Origin: JADCRZ01 sp037718865
GTDB taxonomy: Bacteria; Bacteroidota; Bacteroidia; Chitinophagales; Chitinophagaceae
Assembly: GCA_037718865.1 (NCBI GenBank)
Contig: JBBJMP010000018.1
Span: 54,787-118,786, forward strand
Length of the DNA stretch: 64,000 nt
Reading direction: 5' to 3'
Of this stretch, positions 36,766 to 46,096 are shown piece after piece. Both the position numbers and the translations under genes were made by a program. Each line of letters begins with the position of its first letter. Position 1 is the stretch's first letter. Below the pieces are notes generated by a model. The model had not been told where the DNA came from and searched no databases. It worked only from the letters and a program-made list of their open reading frames with translations.

Positions 36766-36773
36766 CAAAAATA
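36766..36773 (-). promoter_or_regulatory. Bacteroidota -7 element TATTTTTG upstream of purM
   Basis: TATTTTTG on the minus strand matches TAnnTTTG and lies 61 nt before the purM ATG, in the 211-bp divergent region with ribF. Confidence 0.6.
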
Positions 36774-36812
36774 CTACTGGCAGATGATAAAATGAGGAAT
36801 CAGTTTTTAAAG

Positions 36813-36820
36813 TACTTTTG
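36813..36820 (+). promoter_or_regulatory. Bacteroidota -7 element TACTTTTG upstream of ribF
   Basis: TACTTTTG on the plus strand lies 95 nt before the ribF ATG and 39 nt from the divergent purM element. Confidence 0.6.
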
Positions 36821-36915
36821 CACCACTTTAACCAGATAACAATATCAAAAATTCAGATATGTAAGGTTTTATGTCTTTTTAGTCCTCTAAAGCCGCTGAT
36901 CCTGTTAAACCCCTA

Positions 36916-37881
36916 ATGAAGATTCATTCAGATATACACCATCTTCCCGTCTTCAGAAATGCTGTTGTGACCATCGGCACATTCGATGGCGTTCATGTGG
37001 GACATCGACAGATCATAAAACAACTTATAGAAAAAGCCGGATCAATAAATGGCGAAACGGTCGTCATTACTTTTCATCCTCATCCCAGAAAAATAGTTGG
37101 CTCAGACCTATCCAACCTTTACCTCATTAACACCACTGAAGAAAAGACTGATCTGCTGAAAAATTTAAGCATTGACCACCTTGTTATAGTTCCTTTTACC
37201 GAAGCATTCGCTAGTCAAAGCGCAACCGGGTATGTGGAAGATTTTCTTATCAGGAAATTTCATCCGCATACGCTGATCATAGGTTATGACCACCATTTTG
37301 GTAAAGGAAGGGAAGGGAATTATAAACTGCTGGAAGATTATGCCGCCAGGCAGGGATTTAATTTAATTGAGATTGCACAGCATCTCCTGCATCAATCCGC
37401 CATTAGTTCGACCCGCATCAGGGAAAACCTGCTCAAAGGAGATATTGAAGATGCCAATGAATTGTTGGGGTATTCATACTTTTTCAAAGGAACCGTCATT
37501 GAAGGAAATAAGCTAGGCAGGTCGCTGGGCTTTCCTACTGCAAATCTTGAAATTAAGGACAAGGAGAAATTAATTCCAGGCAATGGAGTGTATGCGGTTG
37601 AACTGGAGATCTTAAAAAATCGTGAGATTGGTTCCCCCAACCGTTTAAAAGGCATGATGAATATCGGAGTTCGTCCAACTATTGATGGAAAAAAGAAGGT
37701 TATTGAAATTCATATTTTTGATTTTAACGAAGACATCTATGGATTGGAGCTGCAGGTACACCTTAGGTATTTCTTAAGAAAGGAACAAAAATTCAATGGC
37801 CTGGATGCATTGAAGGAGCAACTAAGCATCGACAGGTCAGAAACAATCAGATTATTATCTTCAGGAAATGCTTTATTATAA
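36916..37881 (+). CDS. ribF: Bifunctional riboflavin kinase / FAD synthetase
   Basis: This 321-residue enzyme makes FMN and then FAD from riboflavin. The N-terminal nucleotidyltransferase domain has VTIGTFDGVHVGHRQIIKQL (HVGH motif), FHPHPR and IIGYDHHFGKGREGN, with ISSTRIRE near residue 170. The C-terminal flavokinase domain has GKLGRSLGFPTANLE-like sequence (NKLGRSLGFPTANLE), GVYAV and MMNIGVRPTIDG. Length is typical. It ends 14 bp from the convergent holA gene with no clear terminator. Confidence 0.97.
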   Translation: MKIHSDIHHLPVFRNAVVTIGTFDGVHVGHRQIIKQLIEKAGSINGETVVITFHPHPRKIVGSDLSNLYLINTTEEKTDLLKNLSIDHLVIVPFTEAFASQSATGYVEDFLIRKFHPHTLIIGYDHHFGKGREGNYKLLEDYAARQGFNLIEIAQHLLHQSAISSTRIRENLLKGDIEDANELLGYSYFFKGTVIEGNKLGRSLGFPTANLEIKDKEKLIPGNGVYAVELEILKNREIGSPNRLKGMMNIGVRPTIDGKKKVIEIHIFDFNEDIYGLELQVHLRYFLRKEQKFNGLDALKEQLSIDRSETIRLLSSGNALL

Positions 37882-37895
37882 AATTAACTTTGCGG

Positions 37896-38894
37896 TTATG
37901 CGATAATCTTTACTGCCATTTCCTTCAGCAGCGAAGCGTCGGGGGTACCCGTATCGTTTATTCCTACACTTCGCAGATTATATTCATGCAGTACCAGTAA
38001 TGCTCTTTCAATGCCTTCAAAGGCATAGAGCTTGATGGCTGCGTGGTAATCTTTAACAAAAAACGGGTTTACACCAATGGCTATGGCAATGGCTTTCTCA
38101 TCTTTTCCCAGGGCGCTAAACGCCATATAGGTTTTACTAAAGAAGTTATATAAAAATGGCAGTATTAATTGTATCGGTCCTGCTTTCGGATTACTTTCAA
38201 AGTATTGAATGATGCGAATGGCCTTTACCAGATCCCTTTTCCCGAAGGCGTCCTGAAGTTCAAACACATTATACTCTTTACTGATGCCAACATATCGTTC
38301 AATATCATCTTCCGATATATTCTTACGTTCGCCCAAATTAACCAGCAGCTTCTCTATCTCGTTTTCAATACGGTTAAGATCGTTACCTATATGATCAACC
38401 AGTAACATTAATGCTTTTTGTGCTATGGAGTATCCCTTCGCCTTTACTAATTCACTGGTCCATTCAGGCAGCTGGCTATCGTACAGACGTTTTGTGGTGA
38501 TCGTATATCCTTTTTGCTTCAGCAGTTTCGCCAAACGGGTTTTGCCATCAAGCTTCTTTTCTTTGTAGGCAACGATAAAAATGGTTGACTGAAGCGGCTG
38601 GCCGATATAATTTTCCAGCTTATCGATATCCTTCATGTGTTGCGCCTCTTTTAGCATGACCACCTGCCTGTCTGCAAACATGGGATATCGACAGCACGCA
38701 TTTACCACATCAGGCCAGCTGGCATCCCGACCGTAAAACACGGTCAGATTAAATCCCGCTTCCGCCTCGGTTAAGAGATGCTGTTCAGCATATCTTACTA
38801 CCTTATCAATGTAATACTCCTCCTCGCCTTCAAGCCAATATACGGGTTTGTATACCCTGCTTTTCCAATCATGAATAATCTGTTCTACCGACAT
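37896..38894 (-). CDS. holA: DNA polymerase III delta subunit
   Basis: This 332-residue clamp-loader subunit has the N-terminal YWLEGEEEYYIDKVVRYAEQHLL, then FADRQVVMLKEAQHMKD, TIFIVAYKEKKLDGKTRLAKLLKQKG and GNDLNRIENEIEKLLVNLG. The C-terminal helical collar follows. It opens the sliding clamp during loading. Length fits the family. It is the only gene on its strand between ribF and the coiled-coil gene; the 212 bp upstream show no clear promoter. Confidence 0.94.
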   Translation of the reverse strand: MSVEQIIHDWKSRVYKPVYWLEGEEEYYIDKVVRYAEQHLLTEAEAGFNLTVFYGRDASWPDVVNACCRYPMFADRQVVMLKEAQHMKDIDKLENYIGQPLQSTIFIVAYKEKKLDGKTRLAKLLKQKGYTITTKRLYDSQLPEWTSELVKAKGYSIAQKALMLLVDHIGNDLNRIENEIEKLLVNLGERKNISEDDIERYVGISKEYNVFELQDAFGKRDLVKAIRIIQYFESNPKAGPIQLILPFLYNFFSKTYMAFSALGKDEKAIAIAIGVNPFFVKDYHAAIKLYAFEGIERALLVLHEYNLRSVGINDTGTPDASLLKEMAVKIIA

Positions 38895-39106
38895 AGTGAT
38901 TTATAATGCTGCAATATATTAAAATGGCAATGTGATGAAATATATTTATCCGAACTAAGCAGTAACATTGTTAAGAAAAAGAGAAAAGGGTGTTGCTAAA
39001 TAACGACTTTCTTTTTGGCATGGTTTTGGTCAAACGGTTCAATATGACACAAATTCACTCAAAATTTATAGTATAATTTTTAAACAATCCGAAAAACAAT
39101 TTCAAA

Positions 39107-40084
39107 ATGAGTACAACTAATTATCCATCAGCTTCTTCTCCAAATCAGGCCCCAAGAAAGGATTTTCGGGGTCTTATCATTGGTATATTAGTGGTGGGCC
39201 TGTTAGGCACCTGGGGTTATTTATTGTGGAACAACAACAAACAGACACAGGTGCACCAAACCGACCAGCAACAGATTGCTAAAGTGTCAGATGAAAAAAG
39301 CGACCTGCAGAAAAATTTCGATGCTACGTTAGTTCGTTTAGATTCCATCAGTGGTAATAACAACGAGTTACAAAGTAAATTATCGGAGCGATCAAGTGAA
39401 ATTTCCAAATTGAAAGTGGAAATACGGAGCATCCTAAATAAAAGGAATGCAACGGCAGAAGAACTTAATCGTGCAAAAAAACTTATAGCCGAATTAAATG
39501 ACAAATTAAACGGACTTGAAGAGGAAGTGGCCAAGCTTACTCAGGAAAACCAAACCCTTACTGTTGAAAAAACAGTGTTGACTCAGGAAAAAGAACAATT
39601 GACCACGGATCTACAAACTACCAACGTAGCCAAACAAGACTTGGAAAAAAAGGTTGATGTTGCCTCTACACTTAATGCCAATAACATTAACATTACACCG
39701 GTTAACGAAAAAAGAAATGGTAAAGAAAAAGTGACTTCTACAGCTAAGCGGGTAGATAAGCTGGTCATATCTTTTGACGTGAATAACCGGATTGCCCAGG
39801 CTGGACAAACAGATGTTTTTGTAAGTATCACAGCTCCGGATGGTAACCCCGTATCTGTTGCTGCTTTAGGTTCAGGTACTTTTACCACACGTGATGAAGG
39901 TGACAAATTTTATACAACCAAAGTTCCTGTTGATATAACTGCAGGCCAAAGTAAAAAAGTTGAATTTGCCTGGAAGCAAAACAGTGATTTTCAAAGAGGA
40001 AGTTATAAAATTGAAATTTATCATAATGGTTTCAAGATCGGAGAAGGAACAAAACAGTTAAAGAAAGGTGGCCTTTTTGGATAA
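39107..40084 (+). CDS. Membrane-anchored coiled-coil protein of unknown function
   Basis: This 325-residue protein has a short N-terminal cytoplasmic part, one transmembrane helix (LIIGILVVGLLGTWGYLLW, residues about 24-42) and a long coiled coil rich in Gln, Glu, Lys and Leu (about 45-195). A C-terminal beta-rich domain starts at KLVISFDVNNRIAQAGQTDVFVSITAPDG and ends in a FKIGEGTKQLKKGGLFG tail. It looks like an inner-membrane protein with a periplasmic or cytoplasmic sensor-like domain; I do not recognise a named family. It is monocistronic and ends at a strong terminator. The expression signal upstream is unclear. Confidence 0.85.
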   Translation: MSTTNYPSASSPNQAPRKDFRGLIIGILVVGLLGTWGYLLWNNNKQTQVHQTDQQQIAKVSDEKSDLQKNFDATLVRLDSISGNNNELQSKLSERSSEISKLKVEIRSILNKRNATAEELNRAKKLIAELNDKLNGLEEEVAKLTQENQTLTVEKTVLTQEKEQLTTDLQTTNVAKQDLEKKVDVASTLNANNINITPVNEKRNGKEKVTSTAKRVDKLVISFDVNNRIAQAGQTDVFVSITAPDGNPVSVAALGSGTFTTRDEGDKFYTTKVPVDITAGQSKKVEFAWKQNSDFQRGSYKIEIYHNGFKIGEGTKQLKKGGLFG

Positions 40085-40142
40085 TTAATCACAAGCCGCT
40101 GACTTTATTATTACAATATCCGTATTCAACAATAAATCACCC

Positions 40143-40171
40143 GCCGGAAGTTTTGCTTCCGGCTTTTTTTT
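40143..40171 (+). terminator. Intrinsic terminator of the coiled-coil gene
   Basis: Stem GCCGGAAG/CTTCCGGC (40143-40150, 40156-40163) has a 5-nt loop and is followed by eight T. It also lies 20 bp from the end of the convergent gene at 40192. Confidence 0.92.
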
Positions 40172-40191
40172 AGGTCCTCAATATCGAGGAT

Positions 40192-43100
40192 TTAAAGTAA
40201 AGCTCTTAATGAAGCCCTGCCAGTATGCACTGCCTTTGAAGAACCTGGTTTGCGCCCTTCATATTGGATGTTTATTTCCAAGTTATTAGACAGGCGCCTG
40301 GTAAGATCCAGGTTCCATAAAAAGTTTTTTCCTGGCACCAATCCGTCGAGCATGATATAACTTACCGTGGTATTGGTATTCACCAGCTGATTTTTCCGGC
40401 TGCTAAATGAAATCTCGCTGTAGGTAAATTTGGCTAATAATGAACTGCTTTGCAAAATATTATATTTTGCTTCTGCGTTCAGTGCATGCGATGTGTACCA
40501 TTCCTTATCGTTTACCTGGTTTTTTTTATCAGTATACCGGTAACCGGTGATTAACCGGAAATTGGCCCCTTGCGTGTAAATCAGGCGCGGTTCCACCGAA
40601 TATATGTTGAGTGAATAATTTCGATTGCCAAATTTACTGTTTGAGGTCGTTAATCCATTAGTTGCATTCCTTAAATTGATGTCGACAGAAAGCGGTTTCA
40701 TCAGGTTTAGCCTGCCTCTCAGGATCCATTCTTCAAACCTCCGGGTTTCATAACCGTAAGTAAGCAACGATTTGCCGTTATTTCGCGAATTGTTCAGGTC
40801 AATACCCCAGCCGGTATTGAAACGGTTAAACGAGAATGAATTGATAAAAATAGCATTCAGGGAAATAAGAGAGGTATCATTTAACGCCTTAATAAAAGGG
40901 TTAAAGCGTGTGAAGCCTGAAGCAATTTCTTTTTTGAATACCTGCATTGAAGATTGCAGGTTTAGTTTTGAAAGGATTTTTTTAAACCGCGTTGCTTTGT
41001 ATACATCTATAACCGCACGTGGATTTATATTGATGCTATAGTTAAAGGTATTGTAATCAGCCTTAATATAATCATTTGTTGGCGTATAGATGCGGATATA
41101 TCTGGCCTGGTCCTGAAATTGGGCCAGTTCGAATTCATTCAGGCTTTGTATCCTGTTGCCATCATAGTCGATCCAAAGATACTGACCCTGACCTGCGGGC
41201 ACTTCCAGGAAGGTAAAATCTCTTTTTTGTTCCTGTCCTGCCCCCACTTCATATAAAATATTTCCGGTCATTAGACCCTTCCATTCATTCATTAGGAATT
41301 CCCCCCGGGCCAGCAGGGATTGATCGGCTTTTTGACGGGCGAGCGATTGTTGAATTACAGCAAGATCGCGGTATGTCAGGTTAAGCCTGAATTGATGACG
41401 TTCGTTCTTCAGTAGTTCCGTAACTAAATTAATGTTCTGGCTCCGGTCTGATTTGACCAGTTCTTTGCCTGAAGGATATTTATCTGTTCGGGTAAACCAG
41501 GTTATACCCCACCGGTTCAGGTTTTTTTGAGGTGACCTCAAATAGACTTGCAGTGTTTGAAAAGCGAAACTATTTATTGAAACACTATCTGAACGCTTAC
41601 TGCGTAGTTCATTATGTTCAACGGAAAATGCCATGCCAAGTGTATGACTTTTAAGTCTGGTCAATTCCTTTGAAATGTCAACAGATGGACGAAGAAAATA
41701 TCCCTTTTCGTCGCTGGTGGTGGTATTAGTAAGATTAAACTGATTATTGAACCTCCAGCCCTTAATAAGGTGAGTGTGAAATATACTGTTCCGATAGCCC
41801 ATAAACCGGCTGCCTCTCTTATAACTGGTGAATTGGTATTTCAGGATATTCTTCTGTTCATCCAGTAACTGGGCACCTGCGTTTATAATACTTTCATGTT
41901 CAGGGCGAACGATATAGGGCAATCCCCAGTCGCGCGTAAATTCAACGTTACGCAATCTCTCCAATGGCCTGAACCTGGCATCGACGTATTCGAACCCTGC
42001 CCCGGTGATCAACCGTAAATCTTTCTGCGAAGTTCTAACCCGTTTTGTATTTGTAACCTGAAGCTTTGTGGCATACCCCTGATCGTTATTCTTATCTTTA
42101 TGCGAGAATGTATTTACGTTATAATTGCTATAGCCGAGTTCACTAGTTATAGTTGTGCTTTTACCTAATGCATAATCCAATCCCAGGCTCATCACCTGCT
42201 GTTTTTTTGGCGCTACCAGAAAAGTAGCCGGAGCGTATCTTCCCTGCCTGACTGCATTAACAGGGGCTATCCATTTATACACTTTGCCGTTGGCCCCGCT
42301 AAGGTCGGGAAGGTAATCTCCATTCCCTTGTCCGACATCAATAAAAGATAAATTATACCGTGCACTGTCGGGATTAAGGGAGTAAATATATATGGAGTCG
42401 CTTTGTCCTGAGCTGCTGATTAACGTATCAACCTTTTTATAAAGAATGGTTTCGGCAGAGAAGGTATCCAAAGCAGCTACCGGATAAAAAGCTTTTTGGA
42501 CACTGTCGCCTATATTATTCAAAAACCGTTTCTGGGGTTGATCAAGAGTCTGATTTATCGGTGAATTCTTTGCATCACCGTTATTAAAAGCGCCGAGACG
42601 GATCTTTACACGGTCGTTTATAATTGTTTCATTGGCAAAATACAGGTTTGTATTTAAGTAATTCCTGTCTGCGTATTCGAATTCGATCTGAATACGGCTG
42701 TCTTTGGTAATCATCCGCTTTGGGGTGAAGCTGACTTCAGCCGTATTGTAATTGATTACATAGTCCTGGTCTTCTCCTCTTTGCAATAATTCGCCGTCTA
42801 TATACACTCTTTCCGTGTTAGCCAGTACTACAAAAAAAAGCTCATTATTGGCTCCGGTTAAACGGTAAGGGCCCTGGTTGCCTTCCTGTCCCTGGAAAAT
42901 GTTCCTTGTAAATTTTCCTTTGGCTATGGAGCCGCTGATCACTGATGTGTTTGTTGATTTCGGGCCAATCCTGCTGGTTGTTTCGAAAGCCGCACCTTGT
43001 AACCGCTTATAAAAATTAAGGAAATAGCTTTTATTCTGCCGGATGTCTATGTCGCCCAGGCTCAGCTGCCAGGAGCGCTTTTTGAATTGCAGGAATATAC

Positions 43101-43692
43101 GGTCAAATTCATTGAGTTGCTGCGTAGTGCCATCGGGCTGAATGGGAATGTTGTTATCCGTAATGGCCGCGGACATTTCAATGCTATCCGCCAGAAATCC
43201 GTTCAGCTGAAGATTTAAATTGGAGGTAACTACAGCATCCTGGCTATTGCCGAATGAGATCCCTCTTCCAAAGCTACCATTGTAGCTGAGGTTGCCGAAG
43301 TTAAAAAAACGGTCGTCCTGCTGAAGCCGGTTATCTACTGCCGTTTTCATGAGGAAATTGTTTTGAATACTATCGAAGCTGAATCGTTTGGTGATCGCAT
43401 TCAACTTATAATGGAAAACCCGGTAGGATATTGACACACTATCCAGCGGCGGTTTGTTTTTCCAGGTGAGTGTGGCATTTACAAGGTCGAGCTGGTAGGC
43501 GGTATCGCTTATACCAACTATAAAAAGGGTGTTTGGGATAATACTCAGGGTATCGAGCTGAACCAGGTCTGTCCGCGCAGAAATGAACTTTTTACGGAGG
43601 TTAGATGCAGGTTGGTTTTTTCCTGGTAGTTGCCCCCAGGCAGGGCCGGATAAAAAGCCACACATACAATATATAATCACCACCCGCCACAT
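40192..43692 (-). CDS. Giant outer-membrane beta-barrel protein, conserved hypothetical
   Basis: This 1166-residue protein starts with a signal peptide (MWRVVIIYCMCGFLSGPAWGQ). After a ~120-residue N-terminal part, short alternating beta-type segments run to the end, with many aromatic residues at strand ends, as in outer-membrane barrels. NELFFVVLANTERVYIDGELLQRGEDQDYVINYNTAEVSFTPKRMITKDSRIQIEFEYAD is a repeated-strand region that recalls SprA-like or surface-filament sequences, but I cannot name the family. There are no T9SS or TonB motifs. It is monocistronic. It could be a secretion or cell-surface component. Confidence 0.85.
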   Translation of the reverse strand: MWRVVIIYCMCGFLSGPAWGQLPGKNQPASNLRKKFISARTDLVQLDTLSIIPNTLFIVGISDTAYQLDLVNATLTWKNKPPLDSVSISYRVFHYKLNAITKRFSFDSIQNNFLMKTAVDNRLQQDDRFFNFGNLSYNGSFGRGISFGNSQDAVVTSNLNLQLNGFLADSIEMSAAITDNNIPIQPDGTTQQLNEFDRIFLQFKKRSWQLSLGDIDIRQNKSYFLNFYKRLQGAAFETTSRIGPKSTNTSVISGSIAKGKFTRNIFQGQEGNQGPYRLTGANNELFFVVLANTERVYIDGELLQRGEDQDYVINYNTAEVSFTPKRMITKDSRIQIEFEYADRNYLNTNLYFANETIINDRVKIRLGAFNNGDAKNSPINQTLDQPQKRFLNNIGDSVQKAFYPVAALDTFSAETILYKKVDTLISSSGQSDSIYIYSLNPDSARYNLSFIDVGQGNGDYLPDLSGANGKVYKWIAPVNAVRQGRYAPATFLVAPKKQQVMSLGLDYALGKSTTITSELGYSNYNVNTFSHKDKNNDQGYATKLQVTNTKRVRTSQKDLRLITGAGFEYVDARFRPLERLRNVEFTRDWGLPYIVRPEHESIINAGAQLLDEQKNILKYQFTSYKRGSRFMGYRNSIFHTHLIKGWRFNNQFNLTNTTTSDEKGYFLRPSVDISKELTRLKSHTLGMAFSVEHNELRSKRSDSVSINSFAFQTLQVYLRSPQKNLNRWGITWFTRTDKYPSGKELVKSDRSQNINLVTELLKNERHQFRLNLTYRDLAVIQQSLARQKADQSLLARGEFLMNEWKGLMTGNILYEVGAGQEQKRDFTFLEVPAGQGQYLWIDYDGNRIQSLNEFELAQFQDQARYIRIYTPTNDYIKADYNTFNYSININPRAVIDVYKATRFKKILSKLNLQSSMQVFKKEIASGFTRFNPFIKALNDTSLISLNAIFINSFSFNRFNTGWGIDLNNSRNNGKSLLTYGYETRRFEEWILRGRLNLMKPLSVDINLRNATNGLTTSNSKFGNRNYSLNIYSVEPRLIYTQGANFRLITGYRYTDKKNQVNDKEWYTSHALNAEAKYNILQSSSLLAKFTYSEISFSSRKNQLVNTNTTVSYIMLDGLVPGKNFLWNLDLTRRLSNNLEINIQYEGRKPGSSKAVHTGRASLRALL

Positions 43693-43737
43693 TTATGCAA
43701 AATAGCCTTTTTATAAGAATCTGGAGGTAAGTGTAAA

Positions 43738-43789
43738 GCCGCAGATTCGCAGATTCAAAATCCGGTAGATAAATCTGCGAATCTGCGTC
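43738..43789. repeat. Inverted repeat of the GCCGCAGATTC family, copy 2
   Basis: Arms at 43738-43755 and 43772-43789 (18 nt, one mismatch) flank a 16-nt loop. It lies between the stop of the ABC-F gene (43809) and the start of the barrel gene (43692). Confidence 0.88.
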
Positions 43790-43808
43790 CATTAATCCAA
43801 AGCATTTA

Positions 43809-45437
43809 TCAGGCATACATGTCTTCACGCATTAGCTTCACCCTTTCATCAGCCAGGTATTCATCAAAGGTCATGAGGCGGTCAATAAGGCCTTTAGGTG
43901 TAAGTTCGATGACCCGGTTGGCAACCGTCTGCATAAAGGTGTGGTCATGCGAAGTCAGCAGAACAACACCTTTGAAGTTTACCATACTTTCGTTGAAGGC
44001 CTGGATACTCTCGAGGTCCAGGTGATTGGTTGGTTCATTTAATATGATAAGATTGGGATTCTGTAACATCATGCGGCTGATCATACATCTCACCTTTTCG
44101 CCACCGCTTAGAACTCCCACTTTTTTAAAGGTCTCATCACCACTAAAAAGCATTTTTCCCAGGAAGCCTCTGAGGAAGGGTTCATCGACATCGGTAACCG
44201 TAGGTGGTACGTATTGGCGTAGCCAGTCCATCAGGTTAACATTCGGATCTGTAAAAAAGGCCGAGTTATCATTGGGCAGGTAAGCTTTTGTTATAGTGGT
44301 TCCCCACTCGTATTTACCGCTATCGGCGTTGACCTCACCATTAATAATGTCAAAAAAAGTGGTTAAGGCAAAATGATCTCTTGAAAAGAAAGCGATTTTA
44401 TCATTTTTATTTACAGAAAAGCTGACATTTTTGAAAAGCGTTTTGCCTTCTATTGTTTTGTGCAGCTTTTCTATATTTAATATCTGGTTTCCTACTTCAC
44501 GGTCCTGCTTAAATATGATACCGGGATATTTCCGGTTGGAAGGCTGTATATCTTCAATCACCAGTTTTTCCAGGGCTTTCTTACGCGCTGTTGCCTGTTT
44601 GGATTTTGATGCATTGGCACTGAAGCGGGCAATAAATTCAAGCAGGTCTTTCCGCTTATCTTCTGTCTTCTTATTCTTGTCTGTCATTTGACGGGCAGCA
44701 AGCTGGCTGCTTTCGTACCAGAAGGAATAGTTACCGGTATAAATGCGGATCTTCTGACGGTCAACGTCTGCAACATGGGTACAAACGGCATCCAAAAAGT
44801 GCCGGTCGTGGGAAACCACGATGACAATATTCTCAAAATCGGCCAAAAAATTTTCCAGCCAGTTGATGGTCTCTACGTCAAGGTCATTGGTAGGTTCATC
44901 AAGAATGAGAATGTCAGGATTACCGAAGAGTGCCTGCGCCAGCAATACACGCACTTTCATAGGGCCATGCAGCTCTTTCAATGGCGTTTGATGAAGTTCT
45001 TCGATGACTCCCAACTCGTTTAACAAGGTAGCGGCATCACTCTCAGCTGTGTAACCACCCATTTCCCCAAACTCAGCTTCCAGTTCACCCGCACGCATGC
45101 CGTCTTCTTCGGTAAAGTCGGCAAGGGCATAAATGGAATCCCTTTCTTTCATGATCTCCCACATTTTTTTGTGGCCCATCATGACGGTATCTAATACGGA
45201 AAATTCATCAAACTCAAAATGGTTCTGGCTTAATACAGCCATGCGTTCGCCCGGGGTAATTTCTATGGAACCTTTGTTGGGTTCGATTTCACCCGATAAT
45301 ATCTTCAGGAAGGTAGATTTGCCGGCTCCGTTAGCGCCTATCACGCCATAACAGTTACCCTTATTAAAGCCAAGCTTTACTTCATCAAAAAGTACCCGTT
45401 TTCCGAATGACAGGGTTACATTATTCACTATAATCAT
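43809..45437 (-). CDS. ABC-F family ATPase (YbiT/EttA-like)
   Basis: This 542-residue soluble protein has two ABC domains. The first has Walker A GANGAGKST (residues about 35-43) and a Walker B ILDEPTNDLD. The linker (YTGNYSFWYESSQLAARQM...KRKDLLEFIARFSANASKSKQATARKKALEKL) is the ABC-F P-site tRNA interaction motif region. The second domain has VGVLSGGEKVRCMISRMML and ILNEPTNHLD; its Walker A segment reads FSRDHFALTTF, so it is degenerate. ABC-F proteins act on ribosomes. No transmembrane part is present. It has a consensus -7 element 60 nt upstream. Confidence 0.94.
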   Translation of the reverse strand: MIIVNNVTLSFGKRVLFDEVKLGFNKGNCYGVIGANGAGKSTFLKILSGEIEPNKGSIEITPGERMAVLSQNHFEFDEFSVLDTVMMGHKKMWEIMKERDSIYALADFTEEDGMRAGELEAEFGEMGGYTAESDAATLLNELGVIEELHQTPLKELHGPMKVRVLLAQALFGNPDILILDEPTNDLDVETINWLENFLADFENIVIVVSHDRHFLDAVCTHVADVDRQKIRIYTGNYSFWYESSQLAARQMTDKNKKTEDKRKDLLEFIARFSANASKSKQATARKKALEKLVIEDIQPSNRKYPGIIFKQDREVGNQILNIEKLHKTIEGKTLFKNVSFSVNKNDKIAFFSRDHFALTTFFDIINGEVNADSGKYEWGTTITKAYLPNDNSAFFTDPNVNLMDWLRQYVPPTVTDVDEPFLRGFLGKMLFSGDETFKKVGVLSGGEKVRCMISRMMLQNPNLIILNEPTNHLDLESIQAFNESMVNFKGVVLLTSHDHTFMQTVANRVIELTPKGLIDRLMTFDEYLADERVKLMREDMYA

Positions 45438-45497
45438 AGAAAAGCATATTTACGCGCTGCACTCGTTGTAACCGGTGCAGGTTCGTTTTTGAAGGCG

Positions 45498-45505
45498 CAA
45501 AGGTA
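45498..45505 (-). promoter_or_regulatory. Bacteroidota -7 element TACCTTTG upstream of the ABC-F gene
   Basis: TACCTTTG on the minus strand lies 60 nt before the start codon and fits TAnnTTTG exactly. Confidence 0.6.
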
Positions 45506-45580
45506 GGAAAGAATGGGTTATGAGTGATGAGTGCCTTTGTTTTTCAATCTCTTACTGATTTTAGTATGCCGATCTGCGCC

Positions 45581-46069
45581 TCACTTGTCTTCTGCCAACA
45601 AATCATTCATATCTAACGGGTCGGTACGCATTATTAAATTCCCGCCGGCATCCTGGGGCCATTCCGTCCTTGGACGATCCCAGTATAACTCTACGCCATT
45701 CCCATCCGGATCATCCAGATAGATGGCTTCTGACACACCATGGTCGGAAGCACCTGTTATAGGATACCTGGCATCAATCAAGCGTTTAACCGCAACAGCC
45801 AGGTCTTTACGGGTTGGATATAAAATGGCTGTATGAAAGAGTCCGGGAGCGTTATCAGGAGCGCGGGGAGCATTTTTACTAAGCCAGGTGTTCAGGCCGA
45901 TATGATGGTGATAACCGCCTGCGGAGATAAATAAGGCACGGTCACCATAGCCCTGGGTGATTTCAAAGCCCAGCAGGTCGCAATAGAACCGTTTAGCCTT
46001 GTCGAGGTCAGACACTTTTAAGTGCACATGGCCTATCCGTGTATTAGCGGGTATCTGGTATTTATCCAT
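45581..46069 (-). CDS. VOC-family protein (glyoxalase/extradiol dioxygenase-like)
   Basis: This 162-residue protein has two beta-alpha-beta-beta-beta modules. Probable metal ligands are H in IGHVHLKVSDLDKAKRFYCDLLGF, H in GLFHTAIL and E in DPDGNGVELYWDRP. It resembles CatE-type dioxygenases of the VOC superfamily. The substrate cannot be assigned. It lies 27 nt after sdhB on the same strand, but whether it is part of that operon is unclear. Confidence 0.88.
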   Translation of the reverse strand: MDKYQIPANTRIGHVHLKVSDLDKAKRFYCDLLGFEITQGYGDRALFISAGGYHHHIGLNTWLSKNAPRAPDNAPGLFHTAILYPTRKDLAVAVKRLIDARYPITGASDHGVSEAIYLDDPDGNGVELYWDRPRTEWPQDAGGNLIMRTDPLDMNDLLAEDK

Positions 46070-46096
46070 AAATAATCACGGCTATTTGTTGACTAT

